A stretch of DNA of 64,000 nucleotides, from contig NZ_JHVB01000002.1 of the NCBI RefSeq assembly GCF_000619925.1, forward strand, positions 186,001 to 250,000. Direction: 5' to 3'. Position numbers and translations under genes: made by a program. Positions 34,595 to 43,018 of the stretch are shown piece after piece; within the stretch, counting starts at the first letter, position 1; the number at the start of each line of letters is the position of its first letter. The notes under the pieces were generated by a model. That model did not search any database, had not been told where the DNA came from, and was given only the letters and a program-made list of their open reading frames with translations. This stretch comes from Treponema sp. C6A8. GTDB taxonomy: Bacteria; Spirochaetota; Spirochaetia; Treponematales; Treponemataceae.

Positions 34595-34688
34595 ACTATC
34601 AATTCTGATATTCTTTATCCGATTAAAACTTGTCTGTTTGATAGTATTTATGATATATTGTTTTTGATAGTGATAATTAACTATCAAA
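34595..34688. promoter_or_regulatory. TGATAGT operator cluster between XRE and MBOAT genes
   Basis: TTTGATAGT (34663-34671) and ACTATCAAA (34680-34688) form a perfect 9-bp inverted repeat with an 8-base gap. A further direct copy, TTTGATAGTA, lies at 34637-34646 and an inverse copy, ACTATCAAT, abuts the XRE start codon (34595-34603). Four copies in under 100 bases of a divergent intergenic region next to an XRE gene suggest its binding sites. Confidence 0.65.
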
Positions 34689-34708
34689 TTATGTAATCAG
34701 GTATCATA

Positions 34709-36127
34709 ATGTCATTCATTTCCCTAACATTTGCAGCATTCTTTCTTATTTTTATCTCACCCTATCATCTTGCAGGGCGACTTAAGAAAAATGCTATAAT
34801 TTCACAACAAATTCTTCTTTTTCTGGCAAGCCTTATATTTTATGCATTTACTGATTTACGTTTTTTACCATTCCTTTTTTACACAATTGTAATCTCCTAC
34901 TTTGGTGGAAAACTCTGTAAAAACCGCGTAGCTTTCATAATTTCTATAATAGCAACTCTTTCACCTCTTTTGTTTTTCAAATATGCACCGAGCAACTGGC
35001 TCAAAGGCATCATTTTTCCACTCGGAATTTCATTCTTCACATTCCAAAGTATCAGCTATATTGCCGACTGTTATACTAAGAAGATTGAAGTTGAGAAAAA
35101 TCCTTTTTATGTTGCTCTTTTTATCAGTTTCTTTCCTGTGATTTCATCAGGCCCAATTCAGAGAGCGGGCAGTCTTATTCCTCAACTGAAAACTACTCAT
35201 CATTTTGATTATGCCAACGCGACTGACGGAATGAAACTTTTTGCATGGGGATTATTCAAAAAACTTTGTATTGCAGACAGGATTGCAATATATGTAAATT
35301 ATGTCTACGGTAATGCAAGTGAAAACTATGGCACAGCAATTTTTTTAGCTACAATCCTTTATTCATTCCAGATTTACTGTGATTTCTCCGGCTACAGCGA
35401 TATGGCAATCGGCGTGGCAAAATATATGGGATTTGATGTCGGCAAAAACTTTGATCATCCTTATTTGTCACAATCTGTAGGAGAATTCTGGAGACGCTGG
35501 CATATTTCACTTTCCACCTGGCTCCGCGATTATATTTACATTCCACTCGGAGGAAGCCGCGTCGCATTACCCCGAATCTATGCAAATCTTTTCATAACAT
35601 TTTTAGTTAGCGGACTCTGGCACGGTTCAACCTGGAATTTTGTAATCTGGGGATTGTTACATGGATTTTATCAATGTGTTGGAAGAGCTGGAAAGCCTTT
35701 TTTTGAGAAACGCAAATTACCTTCATTTATCAAAATTTTTATTACATTCTGTCTTGTTACATTTGCCTGGATTTTCTTTAGAGCTGATAATTTGCAAGCA
35801 TCAGGATTGATAATCATAAAGATTACGCAAGTTCCGCTTAATCTGATTGATTTTATTTCATTGAAGGGTGAACTGGGGTTGAAAGAAGCTATTCGAATTT
35901 TATTTGCATTAAATGAAAATGTCGGTGGATTTCCTTCAATAATTAAAATTGTAATTATAATTCCATTCTTTCTCATTATAAGCATTGCAACAAAACACAA
36001 AGACGGATTAACAATTATTAATGAACGTAAATGTTTAATTCGTTGGTTTTATTATTCTGTATTTATTTTTTTAATAATGCTAAATATAAAAATTTCCAAT
36101 GGAGATTTTTTATACTTACAATTCTAA
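34709..36127 (+). CDS. MBOAT-family O-acyltransferase (AlgI/PatA/DltB-like)
   Basis: 472 residues, about ten to twelve membrane spans. Family motifs: FPLGISFFTFQSISYI, YCDFSGYSDMAIG, the region VGEFWRRWHISLSTWLRDYIYIPLGG (quoted in parts: EFWRRWHISL, WLRDYIYIPLGG), and SGLWHGSTWNFVIWG with the active-site His. These proteins move an acyl group, usually acetyl, across the inner membrane to a periplasmic partner for O-acylation of peptidoglycan, alginate, teichoic acid or another glycan. The next gene encodes the expected SGNH-like partner 14 bases later. Weak Shine-Dalgarno (CAGG, 8 bases before the ATG). Divergent from the XRE regulator. Confidence 0.9.
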   Translation: MSFISLTFAAFFLIFISPYHLAGRLKKNAIISQQILLFLASLIFYAFTDLRFLPFLFYTIVISYFGGKLCKNRVAFIISIIATLSPLLFFKYAPSNWLKGIIFPLGISFFTFQSISYIADCYTKKIEVEKNPFYVALFISFFPVISSGPIQRAGSLIPQLKTTHHFDYANATDGMKLFAWGLFKKLCIADRIAIYVNYVYGNASENYGTAIFLATILYSFQIYCDFSGYSDMAIGVAKYMGFDVGKNFDHPYLSQSVGEFWRRWHISLSTWLRDYIYIPLGGSRVALPRIYANLFITFLVSGLWHGSTWNFVIWGLLHGFYQCVGRAGKPFFEKRKLPSFIKIFITFCLVTFAWIFFRADNLQASGLIIIKITQVPLNLIDFISLKGELGLKEAIRILFALNENVGGFPSIIKIVIIIPFFLIISIATKHKDGLTIINERKCLIRWFYYSVFIFLIMLNIKISNGDFLYLQF

Positions 36128-36141
36128 ACGGAGCTAATTCT

Positions 36142-37095
36142 ATGAAAAAATTATTTATAAAATTTTCTATTTTATTATTAATAATTTATATTCAAGTTTT
36201 TACATATATAATGATAGGAAAATTTGCAGCACAATTTAATTATGGAATAAATACTTATGAGCAAATAAATGAAAGTTTTAAGAATGCTATAAAAAAAGAA
36301 TACAACTGCTATTTCTTAGGAAATTCAAGAATATACCGTGGAATAAACCCTGATAAGATTAACTCAATAGAGTGCTATAATTTTGGACATGATAATGATA
36401 GTTATAATCAAATCTATTACAAGATTTTATATCTACTCCAAAATAATAAAAATATACGATGCTTATTAATTGGGACCGATTATTTTCAATTCTCTTTTTT
36501 AAGTGATACAAGAAGTCATATTTATTCACAACTTTTTCCAAAGAGATATATTTACGATTTTAAGAGAAATTCTTTTTCATACTGGCCACATATTATTCAA
36601 AAAAATTATAGAAATATTCAAGATTTTGTTTTTAATGACTCTACAACAATCAATATTTTAAGATATTTTTTTCACAAACCAATATCTTATCAACTTCCTT
36701 ACTTAAAAGATAACGGTCAGTATATTACTTATGGAAATGCAAAAGGTACTGAAAAAGAACCTCGTGATTATACTATTCTAAATATACAATATGAATATTT
36801 TCTGAAAATCATAAAATTATGCGAAAAAGAAAAAATAAATTTATTTGTAATAATGCCACCTTTATGGAAGGCAGAACTGTATTCCCACTCAGAAAATGAA
36901 AGAATTGAATTCAATAAAATGATATTAAATACTCTGTCAAATACTTCATTTAGCGGACATTACCTTAATTACAGTGAAGAAAATGGTATATCTGAATACA
37001 CAGACTTTACAGATACTACACACCTAAATTCGATTGCCGCAGACAAATACAGTGAATACATCGATAAAAAAATTCTGTCGAATATATTCAAATAA
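36142..37095 (+). CDS. SGNH/DltD-like periplasmic acyltransferase partner
   Basis: 317 residues from the ATG at 36142 with CGGAG 10 bases upstream; an earlier in-frame ATG lies inside the MBOAT gene. One N-terminal membrane anchor (about residues 6-28). CYFLGNSRIYRGINP (about residues 56-70) holds the candidate nucleophile Ser in block I of an SGNH-type fold, IMPPLW lies in the later block, and DFTDTTHLNSIAADKYS near the C-terminus supplies the Asp-x-x-His pair. The layout matches AlgJ/AlgX/DltD-like partners that take an acyl group from the MBOAT protein and place it on a glycan. Strongly AT-rich; with the MBOAT and XRE genes it looks like an acquired cassette. Target glycan unknown; a treponeme makes no typical LPS, so peptidoglycan or a surface glycolipid is possible. 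Confidence 0.75.
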   Translation: MKKLFIKFSILLLIIYIQVFTYIMIGKFAAQFNYGINTYEQINESFKNAIKKEYNCYFLGNSRIYRGINPDKINSIECYNFGHDNDSYNQIYYKILYLLQNNKNIRCLLIGTDYFQFSFLSDTRSHIYSQLFPKRYIYDFKRNSFSYWPHIIQKNYRNIQDFVFNDSTTINILRYFFHKPISYQLPYLKDNGQYITYGNAKGTEKEPRDYTILNIQYEYFLKIIKLCEKEKINLFVIMPPLWKAELYSHSENERIEFNKMILNTLSNTSFSGHYLNYSEENGISEYTDFTDTTHLNSIAADKYSEYIDKKILSNIFK

Positions 37096-37101
37096 TACGA
37101 T

Positions 37102-37398
37102 TTAAATCTCCACACCCTTCGTAAAAAACAGCGAAATTCCTTCCTTAGGGAATTTTACCTTTACTTCCTCAATCATCGCCTTAATTTTCCGGGCCGCATC
37201 ACCATCCACATAGGTGTAGAGGATGAAATTCTGTTCCGGCCAGGCGGCAGAGCCCATTTTGCGGGCCTTGAGCCCCTTTCCGTGAACATCATTTAAAATT
37301 GTATACTGAATGTCAGGAATATTTTCTTCAAGGCGCTCGATGATATCGTCTTCCACCGACTGATTACTTATAATTTCTGCTCTATATTCTGCGATCAT
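37102..37398 (-). CDS. PII-like, RND-transporter-associated small protein (PG0541 type)
   Basis: 98 residues with alternating strands and helices that fit a ferredoxin-like/PII fold: MIAEYRAEIISNQ, then DIQYTILNDVHGKGLKARK, then QNFILYTYVDGDAARKI. The glycine-rich loop HGKGLKARKMG corresponds to the T-loop region of PII-like proteins. Small proteins of this kind are encoded beside HAE1-type RND pumps and presumably regulate them, though I know of no proven mechanism. It starts 5 bases after the RND stop codon and is the last gene of the efflux operon. Confidence 0.7.
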   Translation of the reverse strand: MIAEYRAEIISNQSVEDDIIERLEENIPDIQYTILNDVHGKGLKARKMGSAAWPEQNFILYTYVDGDAARKIKAMIEEVKVKFPKEGISLFFTKGVEI

Positions 37399-37403
37399 TA
37401 TTT

Positions 37404-40400
37404 TTACTCCTGTGAGGGCTCTTCTTCATTCTGCTTTTCATGCAACTTCATTTTCAGTTCTCGTATTTTCTGTCTTCTGTTATTCATAACAAGGCTGTAC
37501 AAAACCGGAATTACCAGCAGGGTAATGAAGGTACTTGAAGTCAAACCACCAACAACGGCAATACCAATCGGCTGAACCATCATAGACTGGCCTTCGCTGG
37601 CAAAACACATAGGAAGCATACCAAGAATTGTAGTCAGCGTTGTCATCAAAACCGGGCGAAAGCGGCTCTTTCCTGCCTGGAAGCAGGCTTCCTTAAGAGC
37701 AACCCCGCGTTCACGCAGCATACCGGTATAGTCAACAAGAATAATACCGTTATTTACAACAATTCCGACCAGCATAATCAAACCAACCATAGACATAATC
37801 GAAAGTGCCTGCCCGATAATCTTATAGATGAAAACAACACCAATAATCATAAAAGGAATGGTTGCAAGGTTGATAAGCGGAGCCTTAAAGCTTTCGTAAG
37901 TTGCCGCCATAACGCCAAATACAAGAATAATCGCCATGCTGATGATTTTAAGGTAAAGCTTCATCTGCTCGGTTGTATCTTTCCATGAACCTTCATAGCT
38001 TACGGTTACTGCATCCGGGATAATAAAGGTCTCGTTGATTTTCTGCTTAATCATATTTTCTACGACGTTTGCGTTTGTTGTAGAAAGAATATCTGCAGTA
38101 ACATGAATGATTCGAGTCTGACTTTCGCGGGCAATGGAAACAGGGCCTACACCTTTTTTAAGGCTGGCAAAGTTTGCAACACTCACCTTACCGTTTGTTC
38201 CCTTTACAAATATGCTTTCAAGGTCGTCCATTGTCTTGCGGTCTTCCGGACGGTAAGAAACAACGACGTCATAATCTTTTCCGTTATTGCGGTAAACACA
38301 GGCCGTCGTTCCGTTGATGGCGTAGTTAATTTCCTTGGCAACAGTCGTAACATCAACTCCAAAGGCATATGCCCTCTGGCGGTCAATTACAATTTCTACC
38401 TGAGGAAGTCCCTTATCCATACTGATGCTTGCCTCGCCAGTATCGCCTAGTTCATCGATGATTGCGCCGATTTTCTGAGCAGTGTCCATTGCCTTGTCCA
38501 GATCATCAGAGCGGATTGCAACATCAATATCACTTCCCATCATCTGGCGGCGGAAGCCAGCGCCAAAACCAAATGTAACTCCAGGATACTCATTAAAATG
38601 GGCACGAAGTTTCTGCTGGATGGCAGCGGCATTATCAATCTGATGTTTTGTTTCCGGCAAGCTGATTTCTATAGAACCTTTGTTTGTGGCAGTATTTCTT
38701 CCCGAACCACCGATAGAAGTCGTAATATTTTTATAGCCCTTAATTTCTTCTTTTACGATATTTTCAAGATCAAGAACAATCTTTCCAGTCTCATTCAAAG
38801 GAGTTCCAACAGGCATTGTAATATTCAGGGTAACAGAGTCGTCACTTCCAGAAGGCATCATATTAATCTGCAAAGTTGGAATCATTACAAAAGAAATGAT
38901 GAGAATACAGAAAGCAACAACAAGAGTTATAAGACGGTTATTCAAAGAAATGCGGAGAAGTTTTCCGTACCAGTCTGTAAGTTTGTTCATAACCGCCTGG
39001 AAAGAGCCGTAAAGCTTTTTCAAAATCGGATTTGAAACAGGTTTTTCTGTTCGGTTAGAAAGCGGCAGGAATTTTCCGGCAAGAACAGGAACAAGGAAAA
39101 TCGCAACAAGAAGCGAGGAAACAAGGGCAATTACGATTGTAAAAATAAGCCCCTTGAACATCTGTCCCATCATTCCCAAATCAGAAATAAAGAAGATAAA
39201 AGGAATGAATACACAGATTGTCGTAAGGTTTCCGGAAATTACCGACATCAGCATTTCCTGGCTTCCAAGAATTGCCGCAACCTTAGGCTTAGTTCCTCGC
39301 TGACGGTAGGCATAAATATTATCAATCATAACGATTGAAGCATCTACAATCATACCAACACCAAGAATAAGACCTGTCAAAGTCATCATGTTCAAAGTGA
39401 TTCCAAGGTTACTCATTGCAAAAAGAGTAATGACAATAGAAAGAGGAATAGAAATTGAAATGATGATTGTACTTTTGAAGTTCTGCAAAAAGATAAAGAG
39501 GATGATTACGGCAAGGAGCAAGCCCTGCCATGCCGACTGAATCAAAGTGCTGATAGTTTCGCGGATTGAGTCAGTTGTATCCCATACGATTTCAAGGGAA
39601 ATATCACCCGGAAGACGGCTTGCAAGTTCATTCATCTTTTTGTAAACGTTATTTGCAACTGTTACAGAGTTAGAGCCCGAAACCTTTGTGATTGTAATAT
39701 AAACACCGCGCTCACCGTTGATGTAAGACTCTGAACTTGCATCTGCATAGCCCATAGTCGCAGTTCCAATATCACGGAGTTTTACCGAATAACCGTTTAT
39801 TGTAGAAATTACAGTATCGTTGATTTCTTCAACAGAAGAAAACTGACCTGTTGTGCGGACAACGTAGTTTTTATGACCTTCCTGAACCTTACCGCCGCCA
39901 AGTTCAAGATTCTGCTTGGCAAGGGCACTTACAACAGTCGGGATTGTAAATCCGTAAGCGGCAAGGCGGTTCTGGTCAAGTTCAACATTTACCTGCTTTG
40001 TACGTCCGCCGCGAACTGCAGCTTCTGCAACGCCATCAGCCTGTTCAAGAATATCTGTAATATTGTCTTCTGCAATCTGCTTGATATCGTCTACCGAGCG
40101 GTTACCGCGTACAAGAATACGCATAATAGGCATGGAATCGCTGGAAAAGCGCATGATGCTTGGAGTTCCCGCGTTATCAGGCAGGGAATTTGTAATTCGG
40201 CTCAGCTTATCGCGGATATTGTTTACCGCCGCTTCCATATCAGTTCCGTAATTGAACTCCATCTGAACCATAGAAGAACTTTCTGAAGAAGTAGAAGAGA
40301 TTTTTTTAACGCCGTTTACGCTGACAACCGCATTTTCTATAACCTTTGTAACGGTCTGTTCAACGGACTCAGGGCCGGCGTTAGAATAAGTTGTCATAAT

Positions 40401-40538
40401 CATAACGTAAGGGTTGTCTACATCCGGCATAAGGGCAATGGCAACCTTACTGAAGGTAAATATTCCAAGCATTCCCAAAAGTGCAAAAACAATCAGCACT
40501 AAAACGGGATGCTCCATAGTTTTTCGGCTTAAACTCAT
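37404..40538 (-). CDS. RND-family efflux permease (HAE1-type)
   Basis: 1044 residues, standard length for an AcrB/MexB-like trimeric pump: one N-terminal span, large periplasmic loop, six-span block (about 340-540), second loop, and second six-span block (about 860-1020). MPDVDNPYVMIMTTY near the start and GLILGVGMIVDASIVMIDNIY in span 4 (quoted: GVGMIVDASIVMIDN) are diagnostic; that span has a single Asp in the proton-relay position. It exports drugs, lipids or metabolites by proton or sodium antiport. The start overlaps the adaptor stop codon by 4 bases. Encoded with TolC and adaptor proteins, so the full tripartite pump comes from this operon. Confidence 0.95.
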   Translation of the reverse strand: MSLSRKTMEHPVLVLIVFALLGMLGIFTFSKVAIALMPDVDNPYVMIMTTYSNAGPESVEQTVTKVIENAVVSVNGVKKISSTSSESSSMVQMEFNYGTDMEAAVNNIRDKLSRITNSLPDNAGTPSIMRFSSDSMPIMRILVRGNRSVDDIKQIAEDNITDILEQADGVAEAAVRGGRTKQVNVELDQNRLAAYGFTIPTVVSALAKQNLELGGGKVQEGHKNYVVRTTGQFSSVEEINDTVISTINGYSVKLRDIGTATMGYADASSESYINGERGVYITITKVSGSNSVTVANNVYKKMNELASRLPGDISLEIVWDTTDSIRETISTLIQSAWQGLLLAVIILFIFLQNFKSTIIISISIPLSIVITLFAMSNLGITLNMMTLTGLILGVGMIVDASIVMIDNIYAYRQRGTKPKVAAILGSQEMLMSVISGNLTTICVFIPFIFFISDLGMMGQMFKGLIFTIVIALVSSLLVAIFLVPVLAGKFLPLSNRTEKPVSNPILKKLYGSFQAVMNKLTDWYGKLLRISLNNRLITLVVAFCILIISFVMIPTLQINMMPSGSDDSVTLNITMPVGTPLNETGKIVLDLENIVKEEIKGYKNITTSIGGSGRNTATNKGSIEISLPETKHQIDNAAAIQQKLRAHFNEYPGVTFGFGAGFRRQMMGSDIDVAIRSDDLDKAMDTAQKIGAIIDELGDTGEASISMDKGLPQVEIVIDRQRAYAFGVDVTTVAKEINYAINGTTACVYRNNGKDYDVVVSYRPEDRKTMDDLESIFVKGTNGKVSVANFASLKKGVGPVSIARESQTRIIHVTADILSTTNANVVENMIKQKINETFIIPDAVTVSYEGSWKDTTEQMKLYLKIISMAIILVFGVMAATYESFKAPLINLATIPFMIIGVVFIYKIIGQALSIMSMVGLIMLVGIVVNNGIILVDYTGMLRERGVALKEACFQAGKSRFRPVLMTTLTTILGMLPMCFASEGQSMMVQPIGIAVVGGLTSSTFITLLVIPVLYSLVMNNRRQKIRELKMKLHEKQNEEEPSQE

Positions 40539-41554
40539 TCTGGGCGACCTCCATCGGCCGGCTTTTCGGCAGCAGCCTGGACAGGACTTCCATTTGTAAT
40601 ATCGCGGATTTTTCCGCCGTCAGAAAGGGTAAGCATACCTTCAACTACAACTTTTTCGCCTTCATTTACGCCATCCAGAATCTGATAGTAACCGCCTATG
40701 TTCTTGCCAAGTGTAACCTTGCGTTTCTGAACAGTCTCACCGTCGGTCGTAACATAGAGGAAGTACTCATCGTTGTTATTTACAAGGGCATCCTGCTGAA
40801 TTGCAATCTGATCTACATAATCAACAGTATAGAGCTTTACTTTTGCAAACATTCCGGCATTCAGGCGAGGATCATTCTGGTCAAAATGAAGGACGATTTC
40901 CTTTGTTCGGGTAGAAGAATCAACAACCGGGGAAATGCGGACGACAGTCGCATTAAAAACAGCGCCGGCATAGGCTTCAAAAGAGATTTCAGCCTTCAAA
41001 CCCAGCTTCAAATCCCCGATATAGCGTTCAGGAACATAAGCCGTAATCTGAAGGTTTGCAATATCACCGATTTTTGTAACGACAGAACTTGTAGAAACAG
41101 TTTGTCCTGACTTCATTGGTGTAGAAATAATACTTCCGCTGATTGGAGCGGTAACCGGAGACTTAGCGTAATAACTTCCCGGCTCAGAAGGGTCAACATA
41201 AGCGATTACGTCACCGGCCTTTACCTGAGAACCAAGAGACACTAAAGTCTGCACGATTTTTCCGCCGATTGAAGGGAAAACTTCAATGCTGCTCTGGGTT
41301 TCAACATCACCGTTTGTAAGAAGATAATCGTGAAGGACAGTTTTTTCAGCTACGACAGTCGTTACAGAAGTTACGGTATTATTTGCGCCGCCGGCAACCA
41401 TTCCCTTACCTTTGCCAGGTTTTCCGCCCGGACCCCCAGCACCGCCAGCCTTTTTACTGCCTATAATAAAAAAAATTGCGAGAATTGTAAAAAGTATAAC
41501 TTCGGCAACTATAAGCGGGGTTTTGTTTAATTTCTTTTTTTCATCAAGTGGCAT
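40535..41554 (-). CDS. RND efflux periplasmic adaptor (HlyD/MFP family)
   Basis: 339 residues. One N-terminal membrane span (about residues 10-30) followed by a Gly-rich linker (KKAGGAGGPGGKPGKGKG) and then a lipoyl/beta-barrel adaptor fold: LVSLGSQVKAGDVIAYVD (lipoyl half), SPVTAPISGSI (second half), ITAYVPERYIGDLKLG (beta-barrel). The helical hairpin between the lipoyl halves is very short or absent, so its contact with TolC would be limited. It bridges the RND pump and TolC protein. Overlaps the pump gene by 4 bases; 15 bases after tolC. Confidence 0.9.
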   Translation of the reverse strand: MPLDEKKKLNKTPLIVAEVILFTILAIFFIIGSKKAGGAGGPGGKPGKGKGMVAGGANNTVTSVTTVVAEKTVLHDYLLTNGDVETQSSIEVFPSIGGKIVQTLVSLGSQVKAGDVIAYVDPSEPGSYYAKSPVTAPISGSIISTPMKSGQTVSTSSVVTKIGDIANLQITAYVPERYIGDLKLGLKAEISFEAYAGAVFNATVVRISPVVDSSTRTKEIVLHFDQNDPRLNAGMFAKVKLYTVDYVDQIAIQQDALVNNNDEYFLYVTTDGETVQKRKVTLGKNIGGYYQILDGVNEGEKVVVEGMLTLSDGGKIRDITNGSPVQAAAEKPADGGRPE

Positions 41555-41569
41555 AATTTATCTCCAAAA

Positions 41570-42871
41570 TTAGTTTTCAGATCCAGATTTTGTAAAAGTT
41601 CCAAAAGGAAGTCCAAGAGTGCTTTCAAGAGAAAGCGTATTTGAAATAAGGGTAAACTGTTGCTGTGCCAGAGATGTTTTTGCAGTCAGAAGATTGTCTT
41701 CGGCTTTCTGCAGGGTCAGCAGGTCTTTTGAACCGTTATTGTAGGCAATGCGGGTCATGTCAAAGGTGCGCTGCATAAGCTGCACGTTTTTCTTTAAAGT
41801 TTCCAGCTGAGATTCTGCCTGTAAGATGGTGTTGTAACTGTTGCGAACATTAATTGCGGCGGAAGTTTTTTCATCTTCCAGCTTAAGCTTTAATTCTTCA
41901 AGATTTTCCTTCTGAGAAGCAACACTCAGAGCACCGCTGGACCATGGAAGCCAGCCGTCAAGAGGAATTTTCACGCCAAGAGATAAAGTATTGCTGGTAG
42001 ACAAATCATCAACATCTTTTACTTTTGTCTTTCCATAAGAATATGATGCTGTCAGGCTCGGCCCGTAAGCAGAAAAGCGTGAAGCCAGAAGAGTTGCCTT
42101 AGCTGAATCAACAGAATTCTGAGCTGACTTTACAGAAGGAAGATTTTCCAGGTCGCCGTTAAGAACCGACTCCGGAATCTCAAGCTTGCTCACTGCTTCA
42201 TCAAGATTTCCTTCCAGCTCAATCTGAATTGAAAGCCCTATTCCCAAAATCTGCTTAAAGCTTGCAAGGTCGTTCGTGTAGGTATTTCGCAAAGAAGTGA
42301 TTGTCGGCTTTTTGCTTTCTACATTGTACTGAGAGTTCAACAAATCTAGTTCAGAAAGCTGACCGCGGTTGTACTTGGAAAGGTTTGCATCGTAAGTCTG
42401 CTGGGCAGTTTCCAGGCTTCTTTCCTGAGAAGCAAGATTATCCTTTTCATAGAGAATATTATAGAAGGATTTTCGCACGTTCAGTTCAACACTGCGCAGG
42501 GTTGCCTCATAACTGAGTTCACCAGCCTCATAGGCGAGGACGGCACTTTTAATAGAAGAATAAATTGAAGGTGAAAGTCCTACAGAAAGGCTGCCGGAAA
42601 TGCTTGAACTATAAGAATCTTTTTCCAGATCATCAGTAAAATTACCGCTTACACTTGCAGTCGGACTTATTGAATTCCACGAAGAGTTTTTTTGACGCTT
42701 TTTCAGTTTGAGCGAAAGTTCACTTCTTTTTACCGAAACATTGTTCTCAAGAGCCAGCTTTACAGCTTCATCAACGGTAAGTTTTAAGACCGCTTTATTA
42801 TCATTTTCCTGAGCAAAAAGCCCTGCAGACAAAAAACAAATCAGGGCCGCTGTTAAAATTTTTCTAAACAT
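41570..42871 (-). CDS. TolC-family outer-membrane efflux protein
   Basis: 433 residues from the ATG at 42871, which has GAGGACAGG just upstream; an ATG 14 codons earlier lacks a site. Signal peptide ending LFAQ. Two OEP repeats follow, each with long helical stretches (LKLTVDEAVKLALENN begins repeat 1; LEDEKTSAAINVRNSYNTI lies in repeat 2) and a terminal TLSLESTLGLPFG. Forms the trimeric channel of the tripartite pump. First gene of the operon. The upstream 147-base gap to the rel gene is divergent. Confidence 0.92.
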   Translation of the reverse strand: MFRKILTAALICFLSAGLFAQENDNKAVLKLTVDEAVKLALENNVSVKRSELSLKLKKRQKNSSWNSISPTASVSGNFTDDLEKDSYSSSISGSLSVGLSPSIYSSIKSAVLAYEAGELSYEATLRSVELNVRKSFYNILYEKDNLASQERSLETAQQTYDANLSKYNRGQLSELDLLNSQYNVESKKPTITSLRNTYTNDLASFKQILGIGLSIQIELEGNLDEAVSKLEIPESVLNGDLENLPSVKSAQNSVDSAKATLLASRFSAYGPSLTASYSYGKTKVKDVDDLSTSNTLSLGVKIPLDGWLPWSSGALSVASQKENLEELKLKLEDEKTSAAINVRNSYNTILQAESQLETLKKNVQLMQRTFDMTRIAYNNGSKDLLTLQKAEDNLLTAKTSLAQQQFTLISNTLSLESTLGLPFGTFTKSGSEN

Positions 42872-43018
42872 TATCCTGTCCTCAACTTTTATTATAACAA
42901 ATAAATGATACAAATAAGTACGAAAATTTTATAGAAAGTTTTGTTATCACCAGCCCTATTTTTTAGGATTGCCTATAAGGCTCTCTTATGTTATTTTTAA
43001 ATCGGTGGGAAATTAAAA

